From: a bacterium
GTDB lineage: Bacteria > Dependentiae > Babeliae > Babeliales > UASB340
Length of the DNA: 10,744 nucleotides
NCBI GenBank assembly: GCA_030630075.1
Contig: DAOVNS010000040.1
Span: forward strand, 1-10,744
Reading direction: 5' to 3'
The translations under genes and the position numbers were made by a program. Position 1 is the stretch's first letter; each line of letters opens with the position of its first letter. Below are positions 7,540 through 10,744 of this stretch, piece after piece. The notes beneath the pieces are model-generated. The model saw only the letters and a list, made by a program, of their open reading frames with translations, made no database searches and was not told where the DNA came from.

Positions 7540-8955
7540 TCACCCTTTTAATTTAACTTTAACTTTCCAACTAGGTCTTCTAAGTTGATAAATAATAAAA
7601 GGAATAACCAAAATAACTGCAGTTAAAGAAATTAAAACAATTTCATAAACTTTTGCATCACCTGTTGGTAATTGTGCGGGAGGGAATACCGCAACAACAT
7701 AACCAAACAATAATGTTAATAAACCAAGAATAGAAACAAACCACATACCAAAATTTCCACCAGGAATTTTGTATGCTCTTTTTACTTTTGGTTCTTTGTA
7801 TCTAAGAGTAATTCCTGCCAAAAACATCATCGAATACATTGTAAAATAAATTAACATTGCAACTGCAACTGAAATCCAAAATGCAATATTGATGTTTGGT
7901 AAAAGAAGAAATCCTCCACCAACTAATGAAATTAAAATTGCTTGAATAATTAACAATCTTTGAGGAGCTCCGTTTTTGTTAACTTTCTGAAAATATGGAG
8001 GAAGCTGTCCGCTTTTTGCACTCGCTAGTAAACCTTTAACTGGTCCCATCAACCAACTATTAATTGCACCAAGTGCACCGGCAGCAACTAACACACCCAT
8101 AATTGGAACAAACCAAGACATATTAAATTTGAAAAGGAAATCTGCAAATGCTTCCATTAAACCTGCAAGCAAACTAATTTCTTTTCTTGGAACAACTATA
8201 CCAATAGCAAGAGAACCAAGAACGTTTATTAAAAAACCAATTATTACAACAAAGAATAATGCAATTGGATAACTACGTTTTGGATTTTCAACTTCCGCTG
8301 CGTGACTAGAAGAAACCTCAATTCCACAAAAAGCTCTCATAAAACCAACAAGTAAAACTAATGTCGTAATTTGATTTAAATTAGGAACTATGTTTTTAAA
8401 AGTAAAAGACATATCAAGATGAGATGGATTGCCCATTGCAAAATAAGCAAAGCCTAAAGCAATTAGCAATACTCCAGGAAATAAAACACCGCCTAAAAAT
8501 CCAACGGTACTTATTAACGAAGATGTTTTTTGTCCTCGCGAAGCAAAATAAGTTAACACCCACAAAGTAACAAGCATTGTTACCAGCAAAAATATTTTAC
8601 TTTCCGCCAATTGCGGTGCAACAATAAAAGCAACCGAACCACCAACAAAATAAAGTTGCGAAATTATTCCAATAATCATGTAAGTCCACTGAAACCAAAT
8701 ACTGGCAAAACCCCAACGATCACCAAAAGCTTCTTTTACCCAAACATAAATTCCACCTTGCTTTGGCCAACCTGTTGCAAGTTCTGCAGAAACAAGTGCG
8801 ACTGGAATAAAAAATCCAATTGCCGCAATTAATGCAAAAAATATCATGTGCATTCCGGTTTCAGCTTCCGTTGGTAAGTTTCTTACACTCACCGTCAGTG
8901 CTGCAGAAATCATAATGAGTGTAAATAAACTCATTTTATTTGTTTTTTTTGCCAT
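7540..8955 (-). CDS. APC-family amino-acid antiporter, GadC type
   Basis: The product has 471 residues and about 12 hydrophobic helices (near 10-28, 36-59, 84-112, 122-138, 147-172, 194-212, 229-253, 281-303, 333-352, 356-382, 402-424, 437-457). The closest family I recall is the glutamate:GABA antiporter GadC. Shared blocks are FFIPVALVSAELATGWPKQG (48-67), GIYVWVKEAFGDRWGFASI (68-86), GIEVSSSHAAEVENPKRSYP (211-230), VNKNGAPQRLLIIQ (325-338) and RAYKIPGGNFGM (393-404). The substrate cannot be read from sequence. The following aspD gene makes aspartate:alanine exchange the best guess. E. coli GadC (511 residues) has a C-terminal plug that blocks it at neutral pH; this protein stops just after the last helix and lacks it. 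AAGGGAGA lies 7 bases before the ATG. Confidence 0.87.
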   Translation of the reverse strand: MAKKTNKMSLFTLIMISAALTVSVRNLPTEAETGMHMIFFALIAAIGFFIPVALVSAELATGWPKQGGIYVWVKEAFGDRWGFASIWFQWTYMIIGIISQLYFVGGSVAFIVAPQLAESKIFLLVTMLVTLWVLTYFASRGQKTSSLISTVGFLGGVLFPGVLLIALGFAYFAMGNPSHLDMSFTFKNIVPNLNQITTLVLLVGFMRAFCGIEVSSSHAAEVENPKRSYPIALFFVVIIGFLINVLGSLAIGIVVPRKEISLLAGLMEAFADFLFKFNMSWFVPIMGVLVAAGALGAINSWLMGPVKGLLASAKSGQLPPYFQKVNKNGAPQRLLIIQAILISLVGGGFLLLPNINIAFWISVAVAMLIYFTMYSMMFLAGITLRYKEPKVKRAYKIPGGNFGMWFVSILGLLTLLFGYVVAVFPPAQLPTGDAKVYEIVLISLTAVILVIPFIIYQLRRPSWKVKVKLKG

Positions 8956-9109
8956 ACAAAAATCTCCCTTTTTGGTTTGGAATATTAAACGACATTTAAG
9001 AAGTTAATAAATTTTTGCTGGATTTATACAACACTTTGAAATAAAAAAAGTCTTTTTACAAAAAACGAAATATGCGACTAAGAAGATTTTTTATTAGCCA
9101 TCACCGTAC
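8956..9109. other. Intergenic region upstream of the antiporter operon
   Basis: These 154 bases separate the arfB stop from the antiporter start, both genes reading on the minus strand. A TATAAA box on the minus strand (9028-9023) could be a -10 for the antiporter-aspD operon, but no good -35 lies 16-18 bases before it. No arfB terminator with a convincing stem is visible. Confidence 0.35.
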
Positions 9110-9541
9110 TTAATCATTATCGTACTTCTTGCTTCGCTGCTTTTTAATTTCACTACGTTGCGCCTTTTTACGTAATCTTGATTCTTTTGCTTTTTTTGGT
9201 ACACGAGTTTTCATACGTTTTTTTGGAACATGCAAAGCTTTAGAAATATCTTTTGCCAAAATCGCAAACGCCTTTTCTTTATTCTGTAACTGACTACGCG
9301 TTTCGCTGTTATGAATAATAAAATCACCCTCACTAGTTAAACGTGATTTTAAATTCTGCATTACACGTTCTTTTTGCGCGTCATCTAGCGCCATTGTATT
9401 TTTTACATTCCAACGTAAAGTTACACGCGTATCTGCTTTATTAACATGTTGTCCTCCGGCACCACTGGACCTACTTGTTGTAACTTCGATTTCATGGCCA
9501 GGAATAACAATTCCATTTTTTACAGGTAAATCATTTTTCAT
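9110..9541 (-). CDS. arfB: Alternative ribosome-rescue peptidyl-tRNA hydrolase ArfB (YaeJ)
   Basis: The protein frees ribosomes stalled without a stop codon by hydrolysing peptidyl-tRNA. Its 143 residues match the short ArfB form and lack the codon-recognition domains of RF1/RF2. The release-factor loop SSGAGGQHVNK (25-35) contains the catalytic GGQ, with TRVTLRW (38-44) after it. HNSETRSQLQNKEKA (77-91) is the conserved helix region. The tail from about 105 is very basic (many Lys/Arg), as expected for the part that enters the empty mRNA channel. The ATG is preceded by TTAGG about 10 bases upstream. It is transcribed away from the FKBP gene. A TGTAAT box on the minus strand at 9617-9612 could be its -10, weakly. 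Confidence 0.94.
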   Translation of the reverse strand: MKNDLPVKNGIVIPGHEIEVTTSRSSGAGGQHVNKADTRVTLRWNVKNTMALDDAQKERVMQNLKSRLTSEGDFIIHNSETRSQLQNKEKAFAILAKDISKALHVPKKRMKTRVPKKAKESRLRKKAQRSEIKKQRSKKYDND

Positions 9542-9654
9542 AATATTAATACCTAATCGATTAAATCATTAATAAAGTTTTTACGATTTGAGTACGCTGC
9601 TAAATCAAGAAATTACATCTAGATAAACAGCACAATAAAAGTAATCTATTTGGT

Positions 9655-9735
9655 TTTTGTCATCCTGAACTTGTTTCAGGATCTTTTTTTTAATTCTAAA
9701 ACACTAGATCCTGAAACAAGTTCAGGATGACAAAA
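9655..9735. repeat. Perfect 30-bp inverted repeat, REP/MITE-like element
   Basis: The arms 9655-9684 and 9706-9735 are exact reverse complements over 30 bases, with a 21-base AT-rich loop. Each arm is itself a small hairpin: ATCCTGAA and TTCAGGAT separated by 5 bases (9662-9669/9675-9682 and 9708-9715/9721-9728). The left inner hairpin is followed by eight T residues, so it also looks like a plus-strand terminator. The motif TCATCCTGAACTTGTTTCAG resembles dispersed palindromic repeats I recall from several bacterial groups. Its GC content is higher than that of the flanks. A position between divergent genes argues against an ordinary gene terminator and for an inserted repeat. Confidence 0.85.
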
Positions 9736-9805
9736 CATTTTAAATCAATAGATATACCTCGATAAGCATATTTCAAATTTAGTACAACTTTCTAATTAAA
9801 CTATA

Positions 9806-9836
9806 TTCACACACACAAACCAAAAATTGTTATACA
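9806..9836 (+). promoter_or_regulatory. Candidate promoter of the FKBP gene
   Basis: TTCACA (9806-9811, five of six to the -35 consensus) is followed by TATACA (9831-9836). The 19-base spacing is long, or 18 if TTATAC is the -10. It lies about 90 bases before the ATG and just upstream of the TTAGTAA repeats. This is a weak prediction. Confidence 0.3.
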
Positions 9837-9849
9837 TTATTAAAATGTT

Positions 9850-9894
9850 TTAGTAATATTTTAGTAAAAATTGCAAGCAAAACTATTTTACTAA
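9850..9894. promoter_or_regulatory. Three TTAGTAA heptamers, possible operator
   Basis: TTAGTAA occurs at 9850-9856 and 9861-9867 in direct orientation, 11 bases apart (about one helical turn; each is preceded by TT), and inverted at 9888-9894. The second and third copies form a 9-base inverted repeat (9861-9869/9886-9894). The cluster lies between the candidate promoter and the FKBP ribosome-binding site, where a repressor would act. No regulator is known. Confidence 0.3.
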
Positions 9895-9928
9895 CAAAAA
9901 ATTTTATCTAATTATCAAAGGAGAAATT

Positions 9929-10459
9929 ATGAAAAATAATTTAATCAAAAGCGCAACTTTTGTACTCTTAGGTTGCCTACTATCGTCATGTGGAACATGT
10001 GAACAATGTTGCAGCAGTTGCAAAACGGAAAATACGAAAGAAACAAATATGAAAACAGAAACAGAAGCCCCTAAACAAGCTGAGACTATTAAAAAAGTTG
10101 AAAACGAACCAAAAGTTATAACCACATCTTCGGGTTTAAAATACGAAGTTCTAACAGCAGCTCCAGCAAATGCCGCCTCACCAACAAAAGGACAAAAAAT
10201 AAAAGCTCATTACACTGGCTGGTTAGAAAATGGAACAAAATTTGATAGCAGTGTTGATCGCGGAACACCACTTGCATTTAATGTTGGAGTTGGTCAAGTA
10301 ATACCTGGATGGGATGAAGCTTTATTAAGCATGAAAGTTGGCGAAAAACGCAAACTTACAATTCCTTCTAAACTTGCTTACGGTGCACGTGGCGCTGGCG
10401 GCGTAATTCCACCAAATGCAACGTTGATTTTTGAAGTTGAATTAGTTTCAGTTGCATAA
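9929..10459 (+). CDS. FKBP-type peptidyl-prolyl cis-trans isomerase lipoprotein
   Basis: The enzyme catalyses cis-trans isomerisation of proline peptide bonds, here probably on envelope proteins. Residues 1-20 are a lipoprotein signal with lipobox LSSC (Cys21); LLGC (Cys16) is an alternative. The mature N-terminus has a cysteine cluster, CGTCEQCCSSC (21-31). A Lys/Glu/Thr-rich linker runs to about 60. The single FKBP domain (about 63-176) keeps the usual pocket residues: Tyr95, Asp106, Phe117, Val124-Ile125, Trp128, Tyr151 and Phe168, with IPPNATLIFEVEL near the end. It lacks the long N-terminal dimerisation domain of Mip/FkpA. AAAGGAG lies 5 bases before the ATG. The gene stands alone between the divergent spacer and a strong terminator. 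Confidence 0.95.
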   Translation: MKNNLIKSATFVLLGCLLSSCGTCEQCCSSCKTENTKETNMKTETEAPKQAETIKKVENEPKVITTSSGLKYEVLTAAPANAASPTKGQKIKAHYTGWLENGTKFDSSVDRGTPLAFNVGVGQVIPGWDEALLSMKVGEKRKLTIPSKLAYGARGAGGVIPPNATLIFEVELVSVA

Positions 10460-10478
10460 AATTTTTATAAATAAATTT

Positions 10479-10530
10479 TTAAAACGAAAAAAGAGCCTTG
10501 GAATCAATCAAGGCTCTTTTTTCGTTTTAA
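10479..10530. terminator. Strong bidirectional intrinsic terminator
   Basis: Perfect 22-base arms (10479-10500 and 10509-10530) enclose an 8-base loop GAATCAAT. The GC-rich core GAGCCTTG/CAAGGCTC is flanked by A6 on the left and T6 on the right, so it can stop transcripts from both sides. It starts 20 bases after the FKBP stop and would also stop minus-strand transcription from the RNA candidate on its right. Confidence 0.92.
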
Positions 10531-10547
10531 TTTTGAAAACTCACATT

Positions 10548-10681
10548 AAAAATAAAAATGAGGTAGAGTTTGGAGCTTCACCACCGGAGTGATAAAGTCG
10601 TTTAGAAGCTTGACAACCATATTAACATTCTTCCGAACGTCATAACTGAAGCCTCTACTTCTTACTACTTTCCCTACCTCA
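10548..10681 (-). ncRNA. Candidate structured small RNA, unrecognised family
   Basis: A GC-enriched island (52 of 121 bases by my count) sits in DNA that is otherwise mostly A and T. Read on the minus strand it folds well. TGAGGTAG (10681-10674) pairs with CTACCTCA (10566-10559). GAGGCTTCA (10655-10647) pairs with TGAAGCTC (10580-10573) with one bulged G. TGACGTTC/GAATGTTA closes a GGAA (GNRA) loop (10642-10623). GTTGT/ACGAC closes an 11-base loop (10617-10597). CAC/GTG closes TCCG, a UNCG loop (10591-10582). Several pairs are G-U on this strand but A/C mismatches on the other, which favours minus. T5-A-T5 follows the closing stem, and weak TTGCAT/TAAACT boxes (18-base spacing) precede it. 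It matches no tmRNA, SRP, RNase P or 6S signature that I know. Confidence 0.5.
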
Positions 10682-10726
10682 ATATTGAGTTTATCAAAAA
10701 TAATATTTCAAATGCAATAAAAAAAT

Positions 10727-10744
10727 AAAAAAAAGTAGGCCTCA
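10727..10744 (-). terminator. Possible half terminator cut by the window end
   Basis: Read on the minus strand, TGAGGCCTAC is followed by eight T residues, as in the 3' arm and tail of an intrinsic terminator. The other arm would lie beyond the edge. If so, a minus-strand gene outside the window ends here. Confidence 0.3.

Larger units (their letters stand above)
9542..9928. other. 387-bp divergent intergenic spacer
   Basis: This gap lies between divergently transcribed arfB and the FKBP gene and must hold both promoters. I see no convincing ORF. It contains a perfect 30-bp inverted repeat (9655-9684/9706-9735), a weak promoter candidate for the FKBP gene (9806-9836) and three TTAGTAA heptamers (9850-9894). 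The rest is plain AT-rich DNA. Confidence 0.7.

Noticed and set aside
8611..8832. 73-codon plus-strand frame within the antiporter gene
   Set aside because: It is antisense to conserved GadC-type motifs and rich in Asn, Lys and Thr as expected from reverse-complement reading.
9554..9563. TAATCGATTA palindrome upstream of arfB
   Set aside because: A single 10-base palindrome in AT-rich DNA is likely by chance, and it overlaps the arfB leader without repetition.
10549..10710. Minus-strand open frame of about 54 codons across the structured RNA island, containing MVVKLLNDFITPVVKLQTLP
   Set aside because: The only internal ATG gives a 25-residue peptide without a ribosome-binding site, and I recognise no protein family. 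The strand-specific hairpins explain the sequence better, though a gene remnant is not excluded.

Overview
The window comes from a very AT-rich, gene-dense bacterial chromosome. Poly-A/T tracts, short intergenic gaps and coding overlaps all point to a reduced genome. Sec signal peptides, a lipobox and DUF2490-like beta-barrel candidates point to a Gram-negative type envelope. The mix fits an intracellular or host-dependent lineage such as Candidatus Dependentiae (TM6), but this assignment is inference from composition and gene mix. No phylogenetic marker was tested.

Left part (1-5736). A plus-strand cluster begins with pheS (phenylalanyl-tRNA synthetase alpha, with no pheT beside it) and galU (UDP-glucose synthesis). 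It continues into two tandem paralogous exported beta-strand-rich proteins of DUF2490 type, joined by an ATGA overlap. Then come an unrecognised exported/membrane coiled-coil protein, a small minus-strand two-helix membrane protein that overlaps it tail-to-tail, and an exported M48 metalloprotease.

Middle (5737-8955). A tRNA-Gln(CUG) gene with encoded CCA runs into a hairpin that re-uses its own 3' end. Facing it on the minus strand is a two-gene operon: a GadC-type amino-acid antiporter followed by aspartate 4-decarboxylase (AspD). Together they would form a decarboxylation/antiport cycle: aspartate in, alanine out, one cytoplasmic proton consumed. That makes pH control or proton-motive force. 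The usual partner AspT is replaced by an APC-family exchanger, and this exchanger lacks the C-terminal plug that gates GadC.

Right part (8956-10744). arfB (ribosome rescue hydrolase, minus) and an FKBP-type prolyl isomerase lipoprotein (plus) diverge from a 387-bp spacer. The spacer holds a perfect 30-bp inverted repeat of REP/MITE type and three copies of a TTAGTAA heptamer near the FKBP gene. A strong bidirectional terminator follows the FKBP gene. Beyond it lies a GC-enriched island of about 120 bp that folds, specifically as the minus-strand transcript, into a closing stem plus three hairpins (a GNRA loop, an 11-nt loop and a UNCG loop), followed by a U-rich tail. I do not recognise it; it is the best candidate here for an undescribed structured RNA.
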